Positions 1 to 6,858 of a stretch of 64,000 nt of DNA are shown piece by piece. The DNA is taken from the NCBI RefSeq assembly GCF_021228125.1, contig NZ_JAJQQS010000002.1, positions 558,001 to 622,000 on the forward strand. The letters run 5' to 3'. The notes below the pieces were generated by a model. That model ran no database searches and was not told the DNA's origin. It was given only the letters and a program-made list of their open reading frames with translations. The translations under genes were made by a program, and so were the position numbers. This DNA is from Streptomyces albireticuli (lineage in GTDB: Bacteria > Actinomycetota > Actinomycetes > Streptomycetales > Streptomycetaceae). Within the stretch, counting starts at the first letter, position 1, and each line of letters begins with the position of its first letter.

Positions 1-872
1 GGCCGGAGACCGGTGAGTACCTGGTCGGGCACCCCGGCGTCGACAAGGTCTCCTTCACCGGCTCGGTCGCGGCCGGCAAGCGCGTCATGGAGGTCGCCGC
101 CCGTCACCTCACCCGGGTCACGCTGGAGCTGGGCGGCAAGTCCGCGGCCGTCGTCCTGCCCGACGCCGACCTGGACGCGGCCGTCGCCGGCATCGTGCCG
201 AGCGCCTGGATGAACAACGGCCAGGCGTGCGTCGCGCAGACCCGCATCCTCGCCCCGCGCGTCCACTACGACGAGCTCGCCGAGCGGTTCGCGGCAGCGG
301 CCGGCGCCCTCGTCGTGGGCGACCCCCTCGACCCCGCCACCCAGGTCGGCCCGCTGGTCGCGGAGCGGCAGCGGCGGCGCTCGCTGGACTACATCGCGCT
401 CGGGCGGCGCGAGGGCGCCAAGGTGCTCGCGGGCGGCGGCCGGCCGGCCGGGCTCGACACCGGCTGGTACGTCGAGCCCACGCTCTTCGGCGACGTCGAC
501 AACACCATGCGGATCGCCCGCGAGGAGATCTTCGGGCCGGTCATCTGCCTGCTGCCCTACGACACGGAGGAGGAGGCCGTCCGGATCGCCGACGACTCCG
601 ACTACGGGCTCTCCGGCAGCGTCTGGACCGCGGACGTCGAACACGGCCTGGACATCGCGCGCCGGGTGCGCACGGGCACGTACTCCGTGAACACCTTCAG
701 CCTCGACATGCTCGGGCCGTTCGGCGGCTACAAGAACTCCGGCCTGGGGCGGGAGTTCGGGCCCGAGGGCTTCGCGGAGTACCAGGAGCACAAGATGATC
801 CACCTGCCGGCCGGGCAGGGTGAGTCCCCGGAGGAGCCCGCCGGGGCGCCCGCCGGGCACGGGGAGGGATGA
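1..872 (+). CDS. Aldehyde dehydrogenase, C-terminal part (5' end outside window)
   Basis: NAD(P)-dependent oxidation of an aldehyde to the acid. The frame is open from base 3 to the stop at 870-872, giving about 289 residues of a roughly 480-residue family; the N-terminal coenzyme-binding half lies upstream. The catalytic glutamate is in VTLELGGKSA (near base 130) and the catalytic cysteine in MNNGQACVAQTR (near base 225). EEIFGPV and the C-terminal GPFGGYKNSGLGRE are also family hallmarks. The last ~20 residues are a low-complexity Gly/Pro/Glu tail. The next gene, a ferredoxin, starts on top of the stop codon, so the two are probably co-transcribed. The substrate cannot be read from the sequence. 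Confidence 0.95.
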   Translation, partial: PETGEYLVGHPGVDKVSFTGSVAAGKRVMEVAARHLTRVTLELGGKSAAVVLPDADLDAAVAGIVPSAWMNNGQACVAQTRILAPRVHYDELAERFAAAAGALVVGDPLDPATQVGPLVAERQRRRSLDYIALGRREGAKVLAGGGRPAGLDTGWYVEPTLFGDVDNTMRIAREEIFGPVICLLPYDTEEEAVRIADDSDYGLSGSVWTADVEHGLDIARRVRTGTYSVNTFSLDMLGPFGGYKNSGLGREFGPEGFAEYQEHKMIHLPAGQGESPEEPAGAPAGHGEG

Positions 873-1105
873 TGGCCGAGCGCTGGCACGTCACGGTGGA
901 CCGGCGGGTGTGCGTCGGCTCGGGGCTGTGCGCCGGCCTCGCGCCCGAGGCGTTCCGGCTCGATCCGGCGCGCAGGTCCCACCCGGTGCCGGGCGCGAGG
1001 GAGGCGTCCGAACGGGTGCGTGAGGCGGCGGAGATGTGTCCGGTGGAGGCGATCGCGATCGCGCTGGCGGACACGGGGGAGGCGGTCTTCCCGCTGCCGG
1101 AGTGA
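872..1105 (+). CDS. 3Fe-4S ferredoxin
   Basis: Small electron carrier of 77 residues, the kind that feeds cytochrome P450 or related oxygenases. Three cluster cysteines are visible: VCVGSGLC near the N-terminus and the third in EMCPVEAI. A glycine occupies the place of the fourth cysteine, as expected for a 3Fe-4S rather than 4Fe-4S cluster. The start at 872 is chosen because GGAGG at 863-867 is spaced about 4 nt from it; an ATG at 869 overlaps the dehydrogenase stop and is the alternative. No P450 gene lies downstream, so the redox partner must be upstream of the window or elsewhere. Confidence 0.9.
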   Translation: MAERWHVTVDRRVCVGSGLCAGLAPEAFRLDPARRSHPVPGAREASERVREAAEMCPVEAIAIALADTGEAVFPLPE

Positions 1106-1422
1106 GGGGTGGGGCGGGCGGCCGGGGGCTGTACGGGGCGGGCGGCCGTCCGCGGGTTGCGCGGTCGGGCCGGCTTCCGGGCGCTTTCGACCCGGTGATC
1201 GCGGTGATCCGCGGTGATCCGCGGTAATCCGCAGTGATCCGTGCGGGACCGGTCCGGTGGGACGTCGGCGGGTGGTGGGCCGATGGTGGGCCGGTGACCT
1301 GGGCCGGACCGGCCCGCGCCTGGTTACTCATGCGTTCCGCACTGCCTGTTCATGACATGTGTGACTGGTTCGCCTCTCAACGGCGTGGAAATCTCGACGC
1401 AACGGAGCCGAGGGGGGAACCG
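1106..1422. promoter_or_regulatory. Gene-free leader of the amf cluster
   Basis: About 317 bases without a plausible gene, between the ferredoxin stop and the lanthipeptide synthetase start. It holds the 10-bp direct repeat array at 1191-1240 (listed separately) and, nearer the gene, a less GC-rich stretch at about 1320-1375 that is the likely promoter. A strong GAGGGGGGA ribosome binding site lies just before the ATG at 1423. The frame upstream of 1423 is open by GC bias and contains an in-frame TTA codon at about 1324, outside the proposed gene. Confidence 0.6.
1191..1240. repeat. Five 10-bp direct repeats upstream of amfT, candidate operator array
   Basis: Five consecutive decamers read cccggtgatc, gcggtgatcc, gcggtgatcc, gcggtaatcc, gcagtgatcc. 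The period of 10 bp is close to one helical turn, so every copy faces the same side of the helix. The array ends about 180 bp before the amfT start. RamR, the activator of the homologous ramCSAB operon, is known to bind direct repeats in the ramC promoter; whether this sequence is its site is inference. Slippage-generated repetition without function is the alternative. Confidence 0.6.
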
Positions 1423-4329
1423 ATGGACAAGCGGTACGAGGTCTACTGCCTGGCGGACAGGCATTTCTACGAGACCCCGGACCGTTTGTCCCTCCCGGCC
1501 GGCGGCGCGCCGGAGGCCGACGCCGGGCTCTACGAGCCCGCCCGCCGCCCGGCGCCCGCCGGCTGGCACACCTCCCGCACCGGTGACTGGCTGCACCTCA
1601 CGCCCGTGGACGCCGACGGCGCCCCGCGCCCCGGGCAGCCGCCCCAGGGCTGGAAGATCCATGTGTCGGCGACCGCCTCGAGCGCGGAGAAGACGGCCGC
1701 GGCCGTCTGGGACCACTGTGTCCCGAGGGGCATCCCCTTCAAGTTCGTCCCCGCCCCGCACCTGCTGCACCTGCGCAACAGCAAGTACGCCGGGCGTGAC
1801 CACAGCGGGAAGTTCGTCACGGTCTACCCGAAGGACGAGGAGCAACTCCTCGCGACGCTGGACGAGTTGCACGAGGTGGTCGGCGGCAGGCCCGGCCCGT
1901 ACGTCCTCACGGACCTCCGCTGGCACGAGGGCCCGCTCTACGTCCGCTACGGCGCCTTCGCCCGCCGGTTCTGCGTCGACGCGCGCGGCACGCTCGTCCC
2001 CGCGATCGAGGACGCCGAAGGGCGGCTGGTGCCGGACCGCCGCGACCCCACGTTCCACGTCCCCGACTGGGTGAAGCTGCCCGCCTTCCTGGAGCCCCAC
2101 CTCGCCGCCCGCAACGCCACCACGGTCGGCGAGCTGCCGTACCGCATCGAGAAGGCCCTGCACTTCTCCAACGGCGGCGGTGTCTACGCCGGTACCGACA
2201 CCCGCGACGGCCGGAAGGTCGTCCTCAAGGAGGCCCGCCCGCACGCCGGCCTCGCCGCCGACGGAGCGGACGCCGTCGCCCGGCTGGAGCGGGAGCGGGA
2301 CGCCCTGGAGAAGCTCTCCGGGCTGGGCGTCGCGCCCGAGGTCCGTGACTGGTTCACCCTCGGGGAGCACAGCTTCCTCGTCATGGACTTCGTCGAGGGC
2401 CGCCTCCTCAACTCCTACTTCTCCGAGCGCCATCCCCTGATCGCCGCCGCCCCGGCCGCCACCGCCGTGGCCGACTACACGGCATGGGCGCTGCGTGTCC
2501 ACGCCGCGGTGGAGGAGGCCGTGTCCTCGGTGCACTCCAGGGGAGTGGTCTTCAACGACCTGCACATGTTCAACATCATGGTCGCCCCCGACGAGCGCTC
2601 CGTGACCCTCATCGACTTCGAGGCCGCCGCCCCCGCCGCCGAGCACGGCCGTCAGATCGTCGCCCACCCCGGCTTCGTCGCACCGCCGGACCGCACCGGC
2701 ACCGCCGTCGACCGCTACGCCCTGGCGTGCCTCCGGCTGGCGCTGTTCCTCCCGGTGACCATGCTCTTCGCCATCGACCGCGGCAAGGCCGCCCACCTGG
2801 CCGAGGTGATCGCCGAGGAGTTCCCCGGGGTGCCGGAGGAGTTCTTGACGGAGGCGGTGGCGGAGATCACCGGGGAGGGGACGGGAAGCCGGGCGTCCGG
2901 CGCCGCGGGCCGTGGGACGGGCGGGGGAACCCGCGCCGGTACGGGCGCCGGCACAGGCGGCCGTACGGACGGCGCGTCCGCCGACGGCTCCGGAAGCCCC
3001 TCCGGCCGTGGCACCCACGAGGGCGCGGGCACCGCCGCGGGCCGTGGCGCGGACGAGGGGGCCGGCCTCGGCGCGGGCGAGCGCGCCGCACGGCGACCGG
3101 CGGCCGCCGGGGCCGCGGCCCCCGCCACCGCCACCGCCCCGCACCCCCGCGCGGGAGCGCTCCCCGCGCTCCCCGCTCCCGGGGACTGGCCGCGCAGCCG
3201 GGACTCGATGGTGCGGGCGATCCTCGCCTCCGCCACCCCCGACCGTGCCGACCGGCTCTTCCCGGGCGACATCGCGCAGTTCGGCGACGGCGGCGGGCTC
3301 GGCCTCGCGCACGGCGCCGCCGGGGTGCTCCACGCCCTCGCCGAGACCGGAGCCGACCGCTACGAGCGGGGCGAGCGCTGGCTCCTCGACCACACCGACC
3401 CGCTGCCGCCCGGCACCCCGCTCGGCCTCTACGACGGCGTCGCCGGGGTCGCCTGCGTCCTCGACCGGCTCGGCCACACCCGGCGCGCCCTCGACCTCGC
3501 CGCGACCGTCCTCGCCGAGAAGTGGCAGCGGCTCACCTCCGACCTCCACAGCGGCCTGGCCGGGGTCGGCCTCGCCCTCGACCACCTGGCACGGACCACC
3601 GGCGAGCGACAGCTCCACGACCAGGCCGTGGAAGCCGCCCAACTCCTCGCCGACCGGATCGCCGCCGACCTCGCGGCACCGGCCGCGGCCCGCCGCCGGG
3701 CCGGCCTGATGCACGGCGCGAGCGGCCCCGCCCTGCTCTTCCTCCGGCTCCACGAACGCACCGGAGCCCCCGCCCTGCTCGAACTCGCGGAGCGGGCCCT
3801 GCGCGCCGACCTCGCCCGCTGCGTCACGACCCCCAACGGCACCCTGGAGGTCGACGAGGGCTGGCGCACCATGCCCTACCTGGGAGACGGCAGCGTCGGC
3901 GTCGGCATGGTCCTCGACGACCACCTCGACCACGCCGCCCGCCGCGGGACGGCCGCGGACCCGGCGCTCGCCGAGGCCCGCACGGGCATCCTCCGCGCCG
4001 CGCGGTCACGGTTCTACGTCCAGCCCGGCCTCCTCCAGGGCCGCGCCGGCATGATCCTCCACCTCAGCCGCACGACCGCGCCCGACGTCACCGAGGAGCA
4101 CCTGGCCACCCAGGTCCGCGCACTCTCCTGGTACGCGATGGCCTACGAAGGCGAACTGGCCTTCCCCGGCAGCCAGATGATGCGGCTGTCCATGGACCTC
4201 GCCACCGGAACCGCCGGCGTCCTGCTGGCCCTGGGCGCCGCGCACGGCGCCCCCGCCGGCCCGACGCCGCGGCTCCCCTTCCTGCCGCCCCTGAGGGCGC
4301 CCAAGGACCGGCTCCGCACGGAGCCGTAG
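1423..4329 (+). CDS. amfT: Class III lanthipeptide synthetase (AmfT/RamC-like)
   Basis: Three-domain enzyme of 968 residues that phosphorylates, dehydrates and cyclises the adjacent precursor. The N-terminal lyase-like domain (about 1-230) opens MDKRYEVYCLAD, typical of RamC/AmfT. The kinase domain (about 245-480) has a glycine loop NGGGVYAG, an invariant lysine in VVLKEA, the catalytic loop FNDLHMFNIM and a DFE metal site. The LanC-like domain (about 590-968) lacks the zinc ligands, as in class III. Between kinase and cyclase lies an unusually long Gly/Thr/Ala/Arg linker (about 482-585). The ATG at 1423 has a strong ribosome binding site and matches the family start. The precursor gene follows after 32 bp. 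Confidence 0.93.
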   Translation: MDKRYEVYCLADRHFYETPDRLSLPAGGAPEADAGLYEPARRPAPAGWHTSRTGDWLHLTPVDADGAPRPGQPPQGWKIHVSATASSAEKTAAAVWDHCVPRGIPFKFVPAPHLLHLRNSKYAGRDHSGKFVTVYPKDEEQLLATLDELHEVVGGRPGPYVLTDLRWHEGPLYVRYGAFARRFCVDARGTLVPAIEDAEGRLVPDRRDPTFHVPDWVKLPAFLEPHLAARNATTVGELPYRIEKALHFSNGGGVYAGTDTRDGRKVVLKEARPHAGLAADGADAVARLERERDALEKLSGLGVAPEVRDWFTLGEHSFLVMDFVEGRLLNSYFSERHPLIAAAPAATAVADYTAWALRVHAAVEEAVSSVHSRGVVFNDLHMFNIMVAPDERSVTLIDFEAAAPAAEHGRQIVAHPGFVAPPDRTGTAVDRYALACLRLALFLPVTMLFAIDRGKAAHLAEVIAEEFPGVPEEFLTEAVAEITGEGTGSRASGAAGRGTGGGTRAGTGAGTGGRTDGASADGSGSPSGRGTHEGAGTAAGRGADEGAGLGAGERAARRPAAAGAAAPATATAPHPRAGALPALPAPGDWPRSRDSMVRAILASATPDRADRLFPGDIAQFGDGGGLGLAHGAAGVLHALAETGADRYERGERWLLDHTDPLPPGTPLGLYDGVAGVACVLDRLGHTRRALDLAATVLAEKWQRLTSDLHSGLAGVGLALDHLARTTGERQLHDQAVEAAQLLADRIAADLAAPAAARRRAGLMHGASGPALLFLRLHERTGAPALLELAERALRADLARCVTTPNGTLEVDEGWRTMPYLGDGSVGVGMVLDDHLDHAARRGTAADPALAEARTGILRAARSRFYVQPGLLQGRAGMILHLSRTTAPDVTEEHLATQVRALSWYAMAYEGELAFPGSQMMRLSMDLATGTAGVLLALGAAHGAPAGPTPRLPFLPPLRAPKDRLRTEP

Positions 4330-4361
4330 CACCACCATCCGTCCCCATGAAAGGAAAGACC

Positions 4362-4484
4362 ATGGCCCTTCTCGACCTGCAGAACATGGACTCCGAGGAG
4401 TACGGCGGCGGCCACGGCGGCGGAGGCAGCAACGTGAGCCTCCTCCTCTGCTGGAGCACGGCCAGCGTCGCGCTCTGCCTGTGA
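4362..4484 (+). CDS. amfS: SapB-like class III lanthipeptide precursor
   Basis: A 40-residue precursor. The leader begins MALLDLQNMDSEEY; the LLDLQ-x-M helix is the recognition element of class III synthetases. A glycine-rich spacer GGGHGGGGS follows. The core carries two identical-spacing motifs, SNVSLLLC and STASVALC, each Ser-x2-Ser-x3-Cys, the signature for labionin or lanthionine formation and the same count as in SapB. A mature amphipathic morphogen that lowers surface tension during aerial growth is expected by homology. ATG 4362 is preferred over 4347 because AAAGGAAAG at 4350-4357 is well spaced before it. Confidence 0.93.
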   Translation: MALLDLQNMDSEEYGGGHGGGGSNVSLLLCWSTASVALCL

Positions 4485-4504
4485 CACGGAGCCGGTAGTC
4501 ACCG

Positions 4505-4541
4505 GGGACCGGGCGGGCACCCTCAGGGCCCGCCCGGTCCC
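4505..4541 (+). terminator. Hairpin directly after amfS
   Basis: A 14-bp perfect stem (4505-4518 with 4528-4541) and a 9-nt loop, 21 bp after the amfS stop. It has no T tract. In lanthipeptide operons such a hairpin between precursor and exporter genes typically acts as an attenuator or 3' stabiliser that raises precursor mRNA over downstream genes. Confidence 0.7.
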
Positions 4542-4627
4542 ACCGGCAGGACCGGCGGGCGGACCGCGCCGGCAGGACCGGCGGGCCGAGCACGCCGACA
4601 GCACCGATAGGCCGACCACGCCGACAA

Positions 4628-4681
4628 CATCGACAGCACCGACAGCACCGACAGCACCGACAGCACCGACAGCACCGACAG
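4628..4681. repeat. 9-bp tandem repeat between amfS and amfB
   Basis: About six copies of a 9-bp unit of the form gacagcacc run up to 20 bp before the amfB start. A second short 9-bp repeat lies inside the first codons of amfB, encoding three Ala-Gln-Thr triplets. The array could alter the spacing between the amfS hairpin and amfB, but no role can be shown from sequence. Confidence 0.8.
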
Positions 4682-4700
4682 TGAGGGCTGCGACGACCCC

Positions 4701-6458
4701 ATGGCACAGACGGCACAGACGGCACAGACCCGAACCGCCCCCGCCGGAACGGCCGGAGGCGAGAATTCCGGCGGCAGGCACCCCGGCGACCGGATCCTGC
4801 GCGACGCGACCCGGCACAGCGCCGCCCGCACCGTGGCCCTGGCTCTGCTCGCCGTCACCGCCATCGGCGCCACCCTGCTGCTGCCCGCCGCCCTCGGCCA
4901 CACCCTCGACCTCCTCCTCGCCCGGCGCGGTGCCGAGGCGACCCGCTGGGTCCTGCTGTGCGCGGGCCTCGTCTGCGCGCCCGCCGCGCTCGACGCCCTG
5001 GAGGACGTGCTCTCCGGCACCACCGCCGCCCGCGCCACGGCCTGGCTGCGCCACCGCCTGCTGGCCCACGTCCTCGCCGTCGGGCCCCGCGCCACCGCCC
5101 GCTTCGCCCCCGGCGACCTCGTCACCCGCCTCGTCGGCAACGCCGCGGACGTCGGCACCGCCCCCGGCACGCTCGCCGGATCCGTCGCCTCCGTCGCCGC
5201 CCCGCTGGGCGGCGTCGTCGCGCTCGGCCTCATCGACCCATGGCTCGCCGTGGGCTTCCTCGCCGGGGCGCCCCTGCTCGCCCTGCTGCTCCGGGCGTTC
5301 GCCCGCGCGTCCGGCGACTGCGCGGCGGAGTACCAGCGGCTCCAGGGCGAGATCGCCGGACGCCTCGTCGAGGCCGTCGGCGGCGCCCGGACCATCGCGG
5401 CCGCCGGCACGGAGCGGCGGGAGACCACCCGTGTGCTCGCCCCGCTGCCCGGACTGTCCCACCAGGGGCACCGCATGTGGCGGGTGCAGGGCCGGGCCGC
5501 CGCGCAGGCCGTCACGGTCGTGCCGCTCCTCCAGATCACCGTCCTGGCCGTCGCCGGCCTGCGCCTCACCCAGGGGGCGCTCAGCGTCGGCGACCTCCTC
5601 GCCGCCTCGCGCTACGCGGTGCTCGCCACCGGGGTCGGTGTGCTCGTCGGGCACCTCGGCGCGATCGTCAGGGCCCGTACGGCCGCCGGGCGCGTCGCCG
5701 AGGTCCTGGCCGAGCCCGGCACGGCGCACGGCTACTGCCGGCTGCCGGCCGGCCCCGGGACCCTGGAGCTGCGCGGCGTGAGCGCGGAGCGCGGTGGGCG
5801 GACGGTGCTGCGCGACGTGGACCTCGTGGTGCCGGGCGGCACGTCCCTGGCCGTCGTCGGCCGTTCCGGCACCGGCAAGTCGGTCCTCGCGGAGCTCGCC
5901 GGCCGGCTCGCCGACCCGGCCGCCGGGGTGGTGACGCTCGACGGCGTCCCCCTGCGCGAGCTCGGCCACGACACCTTGCGGCGCGCGGTCGGCTACGCCT
6001 TCGCCCGTCCCGCCCCGCTGGGCGGCACGATCGGCGGCACGATCGCCTTCGGCGCCTTCGACCCCGGCCCCGACGCCGTGACGGAAGCGGCCCGCGCGGC
6101 GTGCGCGGACGGCTTCGTGCGCCGCCTGCCGCTCGGCTACGCCACGCCCTGCGAGGCCGCACCGCTGTCCGGCGGCGAGTCCCAACGCCTGGGCCTGGCC
6201 CGTGCCTTCGCCCACGCGGGCCGCGTCCTGATCCTGGACGACGCGACGTCCAGCCTCGACACCCTCACCGAACACGAGGTCACCCGCGCCCTCCACGGCA
6301 CCACCACCCGCACCCGCGTCGTCGTCGCCCACCGCGCCTCGACGGCCGCCCGGGCCGACCGCGTCGCCTGGCTCGCCGACGGCCGCCTCCACGCGACGGG
6401 CACCCACGAGGACCTATGGCGCGACCCGGAGTACCGGGCGCTCTTCGGCGCGCGGTGA
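4701..6458 (+). CDS. amfB: ABC exporter half-transporter, TMD-NBD (AmfB-like)
   Basis: Membrane ATPase of 585 residues expected to export the modified AmfS peptide with its partner encoded 400 bp downstream. The transmembrane domain spans about 40-330. The ATPase domain has Walker A GRSGTGKS (about 388), signature LSGGESQ (about 490), Walker B VLILDDATSSLD (about 510) and the switch histidine in VVVAHRAST (about 541). The catalytic glutamate after Walker B is replaced by aspartate (LDDATSS), so this subunit contributes the degenerate ATP site of a heterodimer. The ribosome binding site before ATG 4701 is weak. Assignment as B rather than A rests on gene order and is tentative. Confidence 0.88.
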   Translation: MAQTAQTAQTRTAPAGTAGGENSGGRHPGDRILRDATRHSAARTVALALLAVTAIGATLLLPAALGHTLDLLLARRGAEATRWVLLCAGLVCAPAALDALEDVLSGTTAARATAWLRHRLLAHVLAVGPRATARFAPGDLVTRLVGNAADVGTAPGTLAGSVASVAAPLGGVVALGLIDPWLAVGFLAGAPLLALLLRAFARASGDCAAEYQRLQGEIAGRLVEAVGGARTIAAAGTERRETTRVLAPLPGLSHQGHRMWRVQGRAAAQAVTVVPLLQITVLAVAGLRLTQGALSVGDLLAASRYAVLATGVGVLVGHLGAIVRARTAAGRVAEVLAEPGTAHGYCRLPAGPGTLELRGVSAERGGRTVLRDVDLVVPGGTSLAVVGRSGTGKSVLAELAGRLADPAAGVVTLDGVPLRELGHDTLRRAVGYAFARPAPLGGTIGGTIAFGAFDPGPDAVTEAARAACADGFVRRLPLGYATPCEAAPLSGGESQRLGLARAFAHAGRVLILDDATSSLDTLTEHEVTRALHGTTTRTRVVVAHRASTAARADRVAWLADGRLHATGTHEDLWRDPEYRALFGAR

Positions 6459-6858
6459 CCCCGCGCGGTGACGCCCGCCCGGGGCACTCCGGGCCGGCCG
6501 CGGACGGCGTCCCGCCCATCCGGCGGTGGCGCTCCGGCAGCGCGCCGCACGGGGCTGCCGGCTCCGGCGCGAGCCCCGGGCGTGGCCGCCCGGTCCCTCA
6601 CCGGGGGACGCGCGCCGAGGCCCCGCCGCCCGGGCGACAACCGGCCGACGGGCCGGGAGCGGGCCGCCCCCGCTCCCGGCCGGTTCCGCCGCCGCCGGGG
6701 CGTCGGCGCGCGGGCGCCGCATGTCCTCCCGCCACCACGGTGGGTCGTCCCAAGACGTGCCCCACCGGTGCCCGACGGGCCATGTCCGGTCGCCCGTCCA
6801 CCGGCCGCGGCCCGACGGCCGCCGCGACCGTCCCTACCCGGAACCCCAGGAGGTCCCC
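6459..6858 (+). other. 400-bp gap between the two exporter genes
   Basis: No convincing gene. The frame upstream of amfA stays open but translates to arginine/proline/glycine-rich sequence with no recognisable domain. A 13-bp perfect stem with 5-nt loop (6651-6663 with 6669-6681) sits in the middle and could be an internal terminator or processing site. A good ribosome binding site, CAGGAGG, precedes amfA. Confidence 0.5.

Noticed and set aside
1324..3933. An 869-codon minus-strand open frame antisense to amfT
   Set aside because: Composition artefact of high-GC coding DNA; its translation is Gly/Val/Glu-rich with no domain, while the plus strand has all class III synthetase motifs.
4485..4700. 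A possible second lanthipeptide precursor after amfS
   Set aside because: No start with a LLDLQ-like leader and no S-x2-S-x3-C motif in any plus-strand frame.
4143..6407. A 754-codon minus-strand open frame across amfS and amfB
   Set aside because: Shadow of the ABC transporter gene; no motif and no start signal, whereas the plus strand encodes complete Walker and signature motifs.
6526..6858. Upstream extension of amfA by 111 codons
   Set aside because: Arg/Pro/Gly-rich without domain; the CAGGAGG before 6859 marks the real start.
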